From assembly GCA_963747835.1 (NCBI GenBank), contig CAVVGO010000005.1, positions 2,046,001-2,110,000 on the forward strand: a stretch of 64,000 nt of DNA. Reading direction: 5' to 3'. Source of the DNA: JAJPKK01 sp963747835 (GTDB lineage: Bacteria > Pseudomonadota > Alphaproteobacteria > Rhizobiales > Xanthobacteraceae). Under the pieces are notes generated by a model. It searched no databases. It saw nothing but the letters and a program-made list of their open reading frames with translations, and was not told where the DNA came from. The translations under genes and the position numbers were made by a program. The stretch's first letter is position 1; the number at the start of each line of letters is the position of its first letter. This document shows positions 27,571-36,437 of the stretch, in pieces.

Positions 27571-28842
27571 CTACCCCGGCAACAACCATTTCGACGCCGT
27601 ATAGATGATGATGCCGACGAGGCCGCCCACCAGGGTGCCGTTGATCCTGATGTATTGCAGATCCTTGCCAACCTGAAGCTCCATGCGATTGACCAGCGTG
27701 GTGGCGTCCCAATTGTCGACCACGCGGGTCACGAAGGCACCGATCTCGGCGCGCCGGGGGGCAATCAGGCGCTTGATCAGGTGGCGCATCCAACGATTGA
27801 TCCGCAGCGTGAGCGCCGCATCGTCCTGCAACCAGCGCCCGGAACCGACCAGGGCATATTCGACGGCGGATTCGATCCGTTCCGAGTAGAGCGACACGTC
27901 CGACGGCAGCCGCTGTTGAATTTCTCTCCACAGCGCGTGAACCTGATCATGGAACAGCGGGTTTTTGAGGAACTCGGCCTTGGCGGCCTCGACGCTGGCG
28001 CGCAGCTCCGGATCCGACGTCAGGCGCACGATCAGGGACTCGATCGCGGTCTTGAGCTCGATGCGCCATGGGTGCGCAGGATCGCGCATGTCGGCGAGCG
28101 TGGTCGTCAGCGCCGCGACGACCTTGTCGGCGACGATGCCGTCGACCCAGCGCGGAATCCAGCGCGACGACTTGGCCTCGACCTTCTGGCGGATCAAGCC
28201 CTTGTTGTGAACGAGCGACCTCTCGAGCAATACTAGGCTTTGCTCGATCAGCTTCTGGGTCTGCCCCTGCGCCCATATGATCGCCAGCAGATTGGCGGCG
28301 ACCGGCGCGGCCGGCATGGCCTCGAGCCCATGTAGTACCGATTTTCCCAACACGTCGCCGATCTGGTCTCGCGGCAGCGCGCGCACGACCTCGGGGATCG
28401 CCAGCGCGATATTATGCGCGACGCGCTTTGCGTTGTCCGGGGTCGCAAGCCAATCGGCGATCCAATGGGCGGCGTCGACTTCCGCAAGCCGCTCGGTCAG
28501 AACCTTAGGGGTGAGGAAATTGTTGGTAATGAAGCGGCCCATCGCTCCGGCGATGCGTGCCTTGTTATGCTGAACGATCGCCGTATGCGGAATTGGGATT
28601 CCAAGCGGATGGCGGAACAGCGCCACAACGGCGAACCAGTCCGCGCACGCCCCAACCATGCCGGCTTCCGCGAAGGCGCGGACATAGCCGAGCCATGCCC
28701 ACTCATTTGGCCCGAATGAAGCCGCCACGAAAACAATCGTCATCGCCACCAGCAGCAGCGTCGCCAGGATGCGCATCCGCCGCAGACCGGTAATGCGAGG
28801 GTCCTCGGCGGTTTCGCCGGCACCGGCGCTGCGCCTGAACAT
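27571..28842 (-). CDS. DUF445 membrane-anchored protein
   Basis: A 423-residue protein of the DUF445 (YjiN-like) family. A transmembrane segment at about 24-46 is followed by the family motif GMVGACADWFAVVALFRHPLGIPIPHTAI. A long alpha-helical middle (about 90-400) and a final membrane helix (GLVGIIIYTAS) complete it. DUF445 proteins are inner-membrane proteins of unknown function. It ends 9 bases from the puuD stop (convergent), and the EcsC gene lies directly upstream in the same direction (6-base gap). Confidence 0.85.
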   Translation of the reverse strand: MFRRSAGAGETAEDPRITGLRRMRILATLLLVAMTIVFVAASFGPNEWAWLGYVRAFAEAGMVGACADWFAVVALFRHPLGIPIPHTAIVQHNKARIAGAMGRFITNNFLTPKVLTERLAEVDAAHWIADWLATPDNAKRVAHNIALAIPEVVRALPRDQIGDVLGKSVLHGLEAMPAAPVAANLLAIIWAQGQTQKLIEQSLVLLERSLVHNKGLIRQKVEAKSSRWIPRWVDGIVADKVVAALTTTLADMRDPAHPWRIELKTAIESLIVRLTSDPELRASVEAAKAEFLKNPLFHDQVHALWREIQQRLPSDVSLYSERIESAVEYALVGSGRWLQDDAALTLRINRWMRHLIKRLIAPRRAEIGAFVTRVVDNWDATTLVNRMELQVGKDLQYIRINGTLVGGLVGIIIYTASKWLLPG

Positions 28843-28848
28843 GAGGCG

Positions 28849-29736
28849 TCAGTTCGTCCCGCCGGCCATGCGTTGATGTCCCGTCGGGACCCGCGATGCG
28901 ATCGCGGCATATTCCCGCCGCACCGCCTCCCGGCCGTAGCGGCGTTCGAGCCGACGCACGGCGAAATGCCCTTTGGCGATCTGCTGGAAGTGATTCATGA
29001 AGATCACGTTGATGGTGGCGCCCCCAACCGCACCGATTACGGGCAGGGCACTCGCGGCAACGCGGTCCGACACCACAATGCTGAATCGCGACACGATTTC
29101 CGAAATGAAGCTGTTCATCATCGGCGCCGACATTTCGAGCGCGCCGCGCTCCACCAGATAGGCGGCCGCGTTGCCGGTGATCTTCGTTAGCATCGCGCGC
29201 GCGGCAAAATAGCCGACGTCGGTACGCACGCCCCTGGGTCGCGATCCGAGGGCGAACACCTGGAGGCAGGCGAGCCGCGGTTCGAGCTTCGACAGGTCTT
29301 CGCCGTTATGGCGAGCGATATCGGCGACCGCCCGCAACATGATGGTGGTGGTGAGCGGAAGCTCGACCGGCAATGCGACAACGCCAAAGAAGCCGCTGAC
29401 CCCGCCGGTCACGCCGGCCGCCATCGAGGACAGCACTGTCCGGGGAGGACGCCGTGCCGTATCGTCAAGCGACTTGATCGCGGTCTTGAGGCACCGCAGC
29501 ATGGCGACTTCGACGGCCTTGGCGAGACCGACATTCGCCGCGCGGGGCAACATTCCGAGCGCCCGATTGACCGGTGCACCGGCATAATCGGCAATGCGGG
29601 CGGCGAAGTTCGGGTGCTCCAGCGCCGACACTGCGGCCACCAGCGCTTTGTGATGGGCGCCGGAAATCGCGGACGTCATGATGTCCGGCGCTGCAATGTC
29701 CCGTATTGCGGTGTCGTCTGCCAGGTTGTCTTGCAT
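28849..29736 (-). CDS. EcsC family protein
   Basis: A 295-residue protein of the EcsC family: ALMRAVADIARHNGEDL-like and SRPRGVRTDVGYFAARAML segments, with glycine-rich membrane-associated stretches (AAGVTGGVSGFFGVVALPVEL and VIGAVGGATINVIFMNHF). The B. subtilis EcsC neighbours an ABC transporter but its biochemical role is unknown. Here it lies between DUF445 and the metal-ATPase gene, all leftward with gaps of 6 and 19 bases. A shared transcript with the ATPase cassette is likely. Confidence 0.82.
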   Translation of the reverse strand: MQDNLADDTAIRDIAAPDIMTSAISGAHHKALVAAVSALEHPNFAARIADYAGAPVNRALGMLPRAANVGLAKAVEVAMLRCLKTAIKSLDDTARRPPRTVLSSMAAGVTGGVSGFFGVVALPVELPLTTTIMLRAVADIARHNGEDLSKLEPRLACLQVFALGSRPRGVRTDVGYFAARAMLTKITGNAAAYLVERGALEMSAPMMNSFISEIVSRFSIVVSDRVAASALPVIGAVGGATINVIFMNHFQQIAKGHFAVRRLERRYGREAVRREYAAIASRVPTGHQRMAGGTN

Positions 29737-29755
29737 CAGACTTCTTGCGCCGCCG

Positions 29756-31951
29756 TCATTGATACCGCAGAACCGGCCTCATGCCATTGATGGTCGCCAG
29801 AATAGCGGAGCCGTTGCTCAGGATCGCCGTAAACGTGGGGCTGATGAGCCCCCCTGGAAGAGCTAATGCCAGCGCAAGCGTATTCAAGCCCACCACCACC
29901 GCATAGTTCTGCTTGATGAGGCTGACGGCCCCGCGCGAAATGTCGATCGCCTTCACGAGTTTCCACAGCGAATCCTCCATCAGCACCACATGGGCGGATT
30001 CGTGCGTCACCTCGGCGCCGTATTTCATCGCAATGCCGATGTCGGCAAAGCTTAGGGCTGGCGAGTCGTTGATGCCGTCGCCCACCATGGCGACCACATT
30101 GCCGCGCCGCTGCAGGTCCTGGATCACGCTCGCCTTGTCGGCCGGCATCATGTCGGCGAATTGGCCGGTGAGGCCGAGGCGGCCGCTCACCGCCTTGGCG
30201 ACCACGGCATTGTCGCCGGTCAGCATGATGGTGTTGCGAATGCCCATGCCGTGCAGCCGGGCGATCACCGCGCGGCTTTCCGGCCTGACCTTGTCCGCAT
30301 AGGAAACGAGGCCGCCGAGCTGTCCGTCGACGGCGACATAGAGACAGGAGTGCCCGTTGCGGTCGAGCATCGCGCGGTCGGCGGCGGCGCCGTCGATGCG
30401 GATGTTGCTTTGGCGCATGAAGCGTTCGCTGCCGACATGGAGGTAATAGCCGTTGACTTGGCCTTCGACACCGAGCCCGACCTTGTATTCGGTTTCGTCG
30501 CACGGCGGAATGTTGACGGACAGTTCGCGTGCCCGGGTACGCAACGCCTCAGCCACCGGATGATGCAGACGGGTCTCGGCTGCCGCAGCCAGGCCGAGCA
30601 GATGGCCGGGCGTGATGTGATCGATGAACGGAATGACGTCGACCACCGCCGGAACGCCGTGGGTGAGCGTACCGGTCTTGTCGAACACGACGGTGTCGAC
30701 TTGCGCCAGCCGTTCCATGTGGGCGCCGCTCTTGATAATGATGCCGGCGCGCGCCGCATGGGTCATGGAGGAAAGAACCGACGTCGGCGCTGCGACCCGG
30801 ATGCCGGTGCCGTAATCGACGATCACCAGCGACAAGAAGCGGTCGAAATCCGCCGTCAGGGCCGCGGTGCTGGTCGCGAGTGCAAGCGTCGGCAGCACCA
30901 GGCGGTCGGCGAGCAACTCGGCATGGTTCTGCATTCGGGTGTCGCCGATCGGCGCGGATTCCACCAGATGGGCGATCTGGCCCGCGGTGGTGTCGGCGCC
31001 GACCCGGGTGGCACGCAAGGTCAACTGGCCCTCACGCAGGACGGTCGCCGCGAAGACCACTTCGCCCTTGCCGCGATTGACCGGCAGCCCTTCGCCCGTG
31101 ATGGTCTTCTGGTCGATGGTGGCAACGCCCTCGACGATCTCGCCATCGACCGAAATCATCTCGCCCGGATAAACCACCACGAGGTCGTCGACCGCGAGTT
31201 CCGCCGCGGGTATCTTGATGATCTGGCCGTCCCGCTTGATCCAGGCGGACTTCGATTGGAATTCCAGAAGTTCGCCGATGGCGCGCCGTGAGCCGGCGGC
31301 GGTAAGGTCACGGATCCAGTCGCCGAGCTTGATGAGCCACGTCACGATCGAGCCGGCGAGCGGATTGCCTTGCGCGACCGATGCCGCAATCGCCAGCGTG
31401 TCGAGGAAATCCACATTGAGGCGGCTCTCCAGGCTCCAAACCCGCCACGCCCGCCGGGCAATCGGCACCGCGTTCCACAACATGAGCGGCATGTTGACCG
31501 CAACCACGAACGGATTGGTGGTGAACGCGAGGGCGAGCGAGAGGGTCGGCAGGATCAGCGGCGATTGAGCGGAAAACAGTCCCGGAACTTCGGACTTGGT
31601 CGGGGGTACGTTCGAATTCTTGGTATCCGACTGCTTCGCGGGAGTTTGGAGCGCGCTCGCGGGTGAATGGTGCGCATCCTTGGAACCGGCACCCGATGCG
31701 GCCACCAGCTTTGCAATGTCATTCAGGCTTGCGAGCTTCAATTGGGCCAGGATGGAGTGCAGAAACCGTTCCCGCGAGGTGTCGTACTCCACCACGAGAC
31801 TGGCGCAATCGAAATTCAGCCGCGCGGATTTGACCCCGGCCTGGGCGCGCAGCCACGCGATCGCGGCATCGGCGACCGACGGCTTGCGGCATAGCTCCGG
31901 CACATGAAGCCGCACCCGTCCCGAAATATAGTGGCGTATCGCAAGATCCAT
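29756..31951 (-). CDS. P1B-type metal ATPase with an atypical transmembrane motif
   Basis: A 731-residue P-type ATPase. The order is: an N-terminal HMA-like ferredoxin fold without CxxC (residues 1-75), a low-complexity linker (85-125), membrane helices (130-210), the actuator loop with TGEGLP (285-290), the phosphorylation site DKTGTLTHG (Asp424), and the nucleotide and hinge motifs LHHPVAEA, TGDNAVV and GDGINDSPA. The usual transition-metal motif CPC..ATP is replaced by DYGTGIRVAAPT (379-390), so the bound ion is not predictable. The overall layout recalls the CtpC-like branch. I chose the ATG at 31951 because GAAGG precedes it. It is 63 bases after the HMA-like gene and co-directional with it. 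Confidence 0.88.
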   Translation of the reverse strand: MDLAIRHYISGRVRLHVPELCRKPSVADAAIAWLRAQAGVKSARLNFDCASLVVEYDTSRERFLHSILAQLKLASLNDIAKLVAASGAGSKDAHHSPASALQTPAKQSDTKNSNVPPTKSEVPGLFSAQSPLILPTLSLALAFTTNPFVVAVNMPLMLWNAVPIARRAWRVWSLESRLNVDFLDTLAIAASVAQGNPLAGSIVTWLIKLGDWIRDLTAAGSRRAIGELLEFQSKSAWIKRDGQIIKIPAAELAVDDLVVVYPGEMISVDGEIVEGVATIDQKTITGEGLPVNRGKGEVVFAATVLREGQLTLRATRVGADTTAGQIAHLVESAPIGDTRMQNHAELLADRLVLPTLALATSTAALTADFDRFLSLVIVDYGTGIRVAAPTSVLSSMTHAARAGIIIKSGAHMERLAQVDTVVFDKTGTLTHGVPAVVDVIPFIDHITPGHLLGLAAAAETRLHHPVAEALRTRARELSVNIPPCDETEYKVGLGVEGQVNGYYLHVGSERFMRQSNIRIDGAAADRAMLDRNGHSCLYVAVDGQLGGLVSYADKVRPESRAVIARLHGMGIRNTIMLTGDNAVVAKAVSGRLGLTGQFADMMPADKASVIQDLQRRGNVVAMVGDGINDSPALSFADIGIAMKYGAEVTHESAHVVLMEDSLWKLVKAIDISRGAVSLIKQNYAVVVGLNTLALALALPGGLISPTFTAILSNGSAILATINGMRPVLRYQ

Positions 31952-32014
31952 CCGGGCGCCTTCGTGGTTCGCGCGTGGCCGGCGCTCGGCCGAGCAGTCC
32001 CACGCTCTGGCCAA

Positions 32015-32587
32015 TCAGGCCGGTACCAAACATTCGGCCGGATCGTCTTCAAGCTTTTCCGACTGCATCTCGATGAAGTGGTTCAAGCCAAACAACGAGA
32101 GGGTAACCCACACCGGCGTCGCCGCGGTTGCTCCGACCTCGAAAACGGTAAAGCCGACGACGCCGATCGCCAGCACCATCTTCAGGTCGAGCATATTGCC
32201 GGTTGCGAGCTTGATCTCGCGATCGGTGCGCTTGCAGAAGTCGACGACCACGCGGGCGGACTCGGAATGCTGTGCCAGAAACTCCGCCTCCTGCTCGATC
32301 TTGTTTGCCAATGCGTCGATTTCATTGGTTGGCGGACGGGGGTGCGCCACGCCATGGTGCTTGTTGCAGTGATGATGGAACCCGGCGTGAAAATCGTCGT
32401 GTTGGTCGACGTCGTATTTCAGCACAATGCTGCCGGTGTCCGGGTTCACGTCCACCTGCTCGATGCCGGGAAGCATGCTGAGCGTCTGCTTGATGTCCTC
32501 AAGCTGCTCCAAATCTCCCTTGGCAGAGGGGATTTTCATCCGGATGCGGCCAGGGACCTGATGCGCAATTTGGAGTCTGGCGTTCAT
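32015..32587 (-). CDS. HMA-domain (HMA_2-like) membrane-associated metal-binding protein
   Basis: A 190-residue protein. Residues 1-60 form a metal-binding-domain-like fold (HQVPGRIRMKIPSAKG... GIEQVDVNPDTGSIVLKYD) without a CxxC, followed by a His-rich stretch (HAGFHHHCNKHHGVAH, about 67-82). One or two helices follow (LAIGVVGFTVFEVGATAATPVWVTLSLFGLNHF). It resembles the HMA_2 proteins that accompany CtpC/CtpV-like ATPases and could deliver or buffer metal ions. It sits directly upstream of the ATPase gene, whose own N-terminus has the same GRVRLHVPEL-like fold. Confidence 0.75.
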   Translation of the reverse strand: MNARLQIAHQVPGRIRMKIPSAKGDLEQLEDIKQTLSMLPGIEQVDVNPDTGSIVLKYDVDQHDDFHAGFHHHCNKHHGVAHPRPPTNEIDALANKIEQEAEFLAQHSESARVVVDFCKRTDREIKLATGNMLDLKMVLAIGVVGFTVFEVGATAATPVWVTLSLFGLNHFIEMQSEKLEDDPAECLVPA

Positions 32588-32635
32588 GGCTTGGTGTATC
32601 GTGGTGGGGATTTGCGTATTGTCGTGGTGTTTGCG

Positions 32636-33064
32636 TCAGACGCGCGGAACGTCCGCCGTCCCTTTCACGGCAGCCTTCGAAACGTCGCCTTCGGCGTGAA
32701 CTTCAGCGACGATATCGTGGACCTGTTCCTTGGCCTCCGCCATCATCTCGCGAGATTTTTGGCCCAGCTTGTACATCCCGCGCACCGACGAACGGAACAT
32801 CGGGGTCAAGGCTGCCCCCACCTTCGGCACGTATTTGGGAGCCAGCATCGCGCACACGCCGAGTGCGATCCCGGGCAGCAGAGCCACTTCGAACAGGGCT
32901 GCGCCAACCGCGACGACACCAACCGTGGCGGCTACAGTTATGGCCTCGTTCGCATGATCCCCGGCATGCGGCGCAGATGCGTCGTGAGCTTCGAGCGCGT
33001 CTCCAGCTTCCAACGCCTCTGAATTCATCTGACCGGCATGTCCATTATGTTCAGGATTTGCCAT
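32636..33064 (-). CDS. DUF5132-like small membrane protein
   Basis: A 142-residue protein. The N-terminal 45 residues are polar and His/Asn-rich (HNGHAGQMN), followed by a glycine/alanine hydrophobic segment (GVVAVGAALFEVALLPGIALGVCAML). An amphipathic tail YKLGQKSREMMAEAKEQVHDI completes it. It fits the small DUF5132 family that clusters with P-type metal ATPases; function is unknown. It is the first gene of the leftward cassette and faces the PadR gene across a 340-base gap that carries the PadR promoter/operator. Confidence 0.65.
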   Translation of the reverse strand: MANPEHNGHAGQMNSEALEAGDALEAHDASAPHAGDHANEAITVAATVGVVAVGAALFEVALLPGIALGVCAMLAPKYVPKVGAALTPMFRSSVRGMYKLGQKSREMMAEAKEQVHDIVAEVHAEGDVSKAAVKGTADVPRV

Positions 33065-33334
33065 TTGTTTCCTCGTCGGCCGGTGTGGACGCTAAATACT
33101 GCGAATGCAGAATAATTCCGTCTGGAGAAGCACTTCGGCCGGGAACGGCGGCTCCCCGTATTATCAACTAGCAGCCGACCGTGACAGCCCCGCGACAAAT
33201 TAAGGCGCGCGCGAGACGCTTCGTCTCACGTCACAATGCCGACCAACAATCTCTATCTCGTTTATCCTTCGATTGAAAGTCGCCATTCAAACGATAGAAC
33301 CAAGCAAGAATCAGACCCCACTCGCAATACGCTC

Positions 33335-33383
33335 TTGACAATCGTAGTTATCTTACGATATATCTTACACTGTAACGTAAGAT
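33335..33383 (+). promoter_or_regulatory. sigma-70 promoter with overlapping operator for the PadR gene
   Basis: TTGACA at 33335-33340 and TATATC at 33359-33364 are 18 bases apart. An inverted repeat (ATCTTAC at 33362-33368, GTAAGAT at 33377-33383, eight-base spacer) overlaps the -10 and start region. A further ATCTTAC lies at 33350-33356, giving a 12-base direct repeat. The arrangement is what an autoregulated PadR gene would need; PadR itself is the obvious binder. Confidence 0.7.
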
Positions 33384-33401
33384 GTAACCCAAGAGGAACC
33401 A

Positions 33402-34037
33402 ATGCATCATCATTTCCGCAACATTTTCCGCAACTTCGGCGACGAGGGGCCGGAGAAGCACCGCCACATGGCGAGGCATCGCCGCGGCCGCGGCTTTGCG
33501 CATTTCGTCGGCGCCGTCATGGACGAAGCCGGCTTCGATCGGACCGGCTTTCGCACCGGCCGCAAGCTCGCGTCGGACGACCTTCAACTTCTCCTCCTCG
33601 CGCTGATCGCCGAGAAGCCAAGCCACGGCTATGATTTGATCAAGCTGCTGGAGGAACGGTCAGGCGGCTATTACGTGCCGAGCCCCGGCATGGTCTATCC
33701 GGCCCTCACCTATCTGGAAGAGGCCGGCTATGCGACGGTCGAGCCTGAAGGCGCCAAGAAGCTCTACCGCATCAGCGAGCAGGGACGCGCCTATCTTGAC
33801 CAGAACCGCGCCACCGTGGAAGCGCTGTTCTCGCAGCTTGAGCGCATCGGCCACCGCATGGGTGACGTCCGCCGTGCCTTCGCGGGCGACGACGATGGCG
33901 ATACCAACGAACTGCGTCAGGCGGCGCGCGAACTCCGGCGCGCGGTAGGCGAGCGCAAGCACGCAACGGCAGAGGAAAGCCGCCGCATTTTAGAGATTCT
34001 CCGCCGCGCCACCGCGGACATCATCGGAAAGCAATAA
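33402..34037 (+). CDS. PadR family transcriptional regulator
   Basis: A 211-residue PadR-type repressor. The winged-helix core (residues about 60-135) has LLLLALIAEKPSHGYDLIKLLEERSGGYY, GMVYPALTYLEEAGY and GAKKLYRISEQGRAYL. A C-terminal dimerisation helix pair (about 140-210) follows, with an N-terminal His/Arg-rich extension (MHHHFRNIFRNF). The extension may bind metal but that is inference. It is divergent from the metal-ATPase cassette and likely represses it and itself through the repeat at 33350-33383. The 3' end overlaps the convergent carbonic anhydrase by 17 bases. Confidence 0.85.
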   Translation: MHHHFRNIFRNFGDEGPEKHRHMARHRRGRGFAHFVGAVMDEAGFDRTGFRTGRKLASDDLQLLLLALIAEKPSHGYDLIKLLEERSGGYYVPSPGMVYPALTYLEEAGYATVEPEGAKKLYRISEQGRAYLDQNRATVEALFSQLERIGHRMGDVRRAFAGDDDGDTNELRQAARELRRAVGERKHATAEESRRILEILRRATADIIGKQ

Positions 34038-34695
34038 CGCTCGCGGACCGCTCCGCGTTCTCCGCGGTGATCTCGACAAAAGCCGCGCCGTCGCGCACGA
34101 AAATCTGGCCGGTGGCGACGCCGAAATAGGCGCCGTGGAGCGCGAGCACACCGCGCCCCACGGCGTCCGCCACATAGGGGAATGTCATTAGATTGTCGAG
34201 GCTTTTGGCGATCGAAGCCTGCTCCAGGCGGGTGAGATAATCGCCGTCCTGGTCAGGCGGCCCGGCCAACTCGGCGGCCGGCGCGATCATCGACATCCAT
34301 TTGTGGATCGAATCTCCCGACGACAGCGGCGGCCCGCGGTCCGCATAGGCGCGGATGCCGCCGCAATTGGCATGGCCGAGCACGATGATGTGCTCGACCT
34401 TCAGCACCTGCACGGCGTATTCGAGGGCCGCGAACACGCCATGGCAGAGGCCGTCCGGCGTATAGGCCGGCACCAGATTGGCGATATTGCGCACCACGAA
34501 CAACTCGCCCGGATGGGTGTCGAAGATCACTTCCGGAGAGACTCGGGAATCGCAGCAGCCGATGATCATGATGGCGGGCGACTGGCCGCGCTTGGCGAGA
34601 TCGCGGTAACGCTCACGTTCGGTCGGCATGCGGCCGGTCAGAAAATCGCGGTAGCCATCGATCAACCGAACCGGAAACTCTTGGCTCAAGGGCAT
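34021..34695 (-). CDS. beta-class carbonic anhydrase
   Basis: A 224-residue zinc enzyme for CO2/bicarbonate interconversion. Zinc ligands Cys47 (with the Asp49/Arg51 dyad, CCDSR), His108 and Cys111 (GHANCGG) are all present. So is the SPEVIFDTHPGELFVVRNIAN segment of the family. It is a cytosolic enzyme expected to serve carboxylation and pH control. Its 3' end overlaps the PadR gene tail-to-tail by 17 bases. Confidence 0.92.
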   Translation of the reverse strand: MPLSQEFPVRLIDGYRDFLTGRMPTERERYRDLAKRGQSPAIMIIGCCDSRVSPEVIFDTHPGELFVVRNIANLVPAYTPDGLCHGVFAALEYAVQVLKVEHIIVLGHANCGGIRAYADRGPPLSSGDSIHKWMSMIAPAAELAGPPDQDGDYLTRLEQASIAKSLDNLMTFPYVADAVGRGVLALHGAYFGVATGQIFVRDGAAFVEITAENAERSASVIAFR

Positions 34696-34793
34696 GGGGG
34701 TGCTCGCAGGGTTGGTGTTCCGTCAAGCAATGAAGATGCCAACGCGATGGCACGCCCATCATGCCGGCGTCGTGTGACGGTTATTCGTGCCGC

Positions 34794-36278
34794 TTATTCG
34801 GTCACTGCCGCATCGACGCCGCACGCCGCAGGCAGCGCCAGCAGTGCGGTCAATTCGCGCACGTTTGCAACCAATTCGACCTTCGCCAAGAGATCGGTCA
34901 ACGCCTGGGTGCGGTCGCGGCCCGCGACGGCGTTCATGTTGTCGAATAGTTTAGCGGCGAGATCGGCGTCGGTGAACGGGTTTTTCGGATGGCCAGGAAA
35001 CGGCCTTGCCTCGCCGTGGACGACGCCGCCGTCGGCTAGGGCGATCTCGACCCGGGATAGATAGCCGGCCTCATGGCGCTTGTGCTTACCCCCCGCCAGC
35101 GTGCCGAGTTCGGGCGCCGCCGCGACCGTGACCTTCTCCTTGACGAAGCGGCGCCGCGCCGAATCGCGCACCCGCGACGGCGCGAAGCTCTCGGTGCGGA
35201 TGAAGCCGTCGAGCACCGCCGCCGCCACGATGTAAGGCATCGAATGGTCGGCGGTCTCCCGCGAGATCGGCTCGTCGGGCGCGGCGCGGATCGCGACGAG
35301 GTGCTCGTAGGCGCCCTCTTCGGCAAACACCCGGACCTGCGCGATCCGCGTCGGATCGTCCGCCAACGACCCCAGCTTGGCGCGCGCCGAGAGCGCCGCC
35401 TGGATCGCGCTCTGGGCCAGCGATCCAACCGGCCAACGCTTCATGTTGGTCTCGGCGATACGCGTCGCCGGCCGCGATGGCTGGAGCCGCTCGCGCAGTG
35501 CCGGGATAGATTCTTCCGCCTTGTTGGCGAGCTTGGCAATGAACCCCAGCCGGCCGACGAACGGCCGCACCGCGCCCTCAACTCCGACTGAGGCAAGCAG
35601 ACAGGCTTGGAGGGCATTGCGCGCCGCGTCGGAACCGTTGAAGCGCTTCCACATGGTGAGGTCGCCGCGGGTATTGAGATCGCCGGACTCGATCTCGTCG
35701 CTCGCAAAATGCGGGATCACCGTCATGGCGAGCGCCTCGCGCACCTGATCGGCATTAAGATCGAGCACCCGCGCGATGGCGCAGGTGGCGCCGAGCGCCG
35801 ACAAATTGGTGTAGTCCCAGCCACCCGGCGCGGTCGAGAAAGCGTCATAGGCCGCCGCCACCACCTCGTAGCCGACGGCAATCGCGGACAGCAGCTTCGC
35901 GCCCGAAACGCCGACCCATTCGGCGGCCGCGATGACGCCCGCGATCATGTCGCTCGGATGCCCGCTGTTGCGCTTGCCGACAAAGAAATCGTTGTAGTCG
36001 TAGCAGCGCAGCAGCACCCCGTTGGCGAGCGCCGCCGTCTCCGGCGTGCTGCGCCCGGGCGAGCCCCAGATCACGCTCTCCCCCGCAAACCGATACGCAT
36101 GGCGGCGCGCCGCCTGGGCGGCCGGGTGAGTCAGCGCCCCCATCGCAACGGCGAGCGAGTCGGTGAGCACCGCCTTGGCGGCGCGTTCCGTCGCAGCGTC
36201 GAGCGCGTCGGTGACGTCCGCCGTGTAGATGGCGATAAGGGCGGCGACTTCGTCCTGCTGGTTGGTGACCTTGCTCAT
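34794..36278 (-). CDS. MmgE/PrpD family protein
   Basis: A 494-residue protein of the MmgE/PrpD (2-methylcitrate dehydratase / aconitate-decarboxylase-like) family. Landmarks are LTDSLAVAMGALTHPA, ETAALANGVLLRCYDYNDFF, HPSDMIAGVIAAAEW and the C-terminal PEKRHEAGYLSRVEIALADG. Enzymes of this fold act on C4-C6 tricarboxylates or similar acids. The exact substrate is not visible; the neighbouring Rieske oxygenase and ABC solute-binding genes suggest carboxylate catabolism. Confidence 0.85.
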   Translation of the reverse strand: MSKVTNQQDEVAALIAIYTADVTDALDAATERAAKAVLTDSLAVAMGALTHPAAQAARRHAYRFAGESVIWGSPGRSTPETAALANGVLLRCYDYNDFFVGKRNSGHPSDMIAGVIAAAEWVGVSGAKLLSAIAVGYEVVAAAYDAFSTAPGGWDYTNLSALGATCAIARVLDLNADQVREALAMTVIPHFASDEIESGDLNTRGDLTMWKRFNGSDAARNALQACLLASVGVEGAVRPFVGRLGFIAKLANKAEESIPALRERLQPSRPATRIAETNMKRWPVGSLAQSAIQAALSARAKLGSLADDPTRIAQVRVFAEEGAYEHLVAIRAAPDEPISRETADHSMPYIVAAAVLDGFIRTESFAPSRVRDSARRRFVKEKVTVAAAPELGTLAGGKHKRHEAGYLSRVEIALADGGVVHGEARPFPGHPKNPFTDADLAAKLFDNMNAVAGRDRTQALTDLLAKVELVANVRELTALLALPAACGVDAAVTE

Positions 36279-36328
36279 GGGATTTTCAATTCCGAGGGTG
36301 CATTGCAGGCGCGGCCCAATGTAATCAT

Positions 36329-36409
36329 CGTAGGGCGGGTTTGCTTTAACCCGCCACCTTTACCTGTCATCGCGCTTGGAACGGCGGGTTAAAGTGAACC
36401 CGCCCTACG
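36329..36409. repeat. REP-like intergenic palindrome
   Basis: Two 27-base arms (36329-36355 and 36383-36409) are inverted complements with two mismatches, separated by 27 bases. Each arm itself contains a smaller hairpin built on GGGCGGGTT / AACCCGCC. It resembles the dispersed palindromic elements of Bradyrhizobium-type genomes. It lies between the MmgE/PrpD and Rieske genes. Confidence 0.75.
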
Positions 36410-36437
36410 GTTACGGATATAATTCGAGCCCGCGACC

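Noticed and set aside
25243..31291. Long open frames antisense to the permease, puuD and P-type ATPase genes
   Set aside because: They are Arg/His/Asp-rich mirror frames of high-GC genes; the sense strand has clear conserved motifs.
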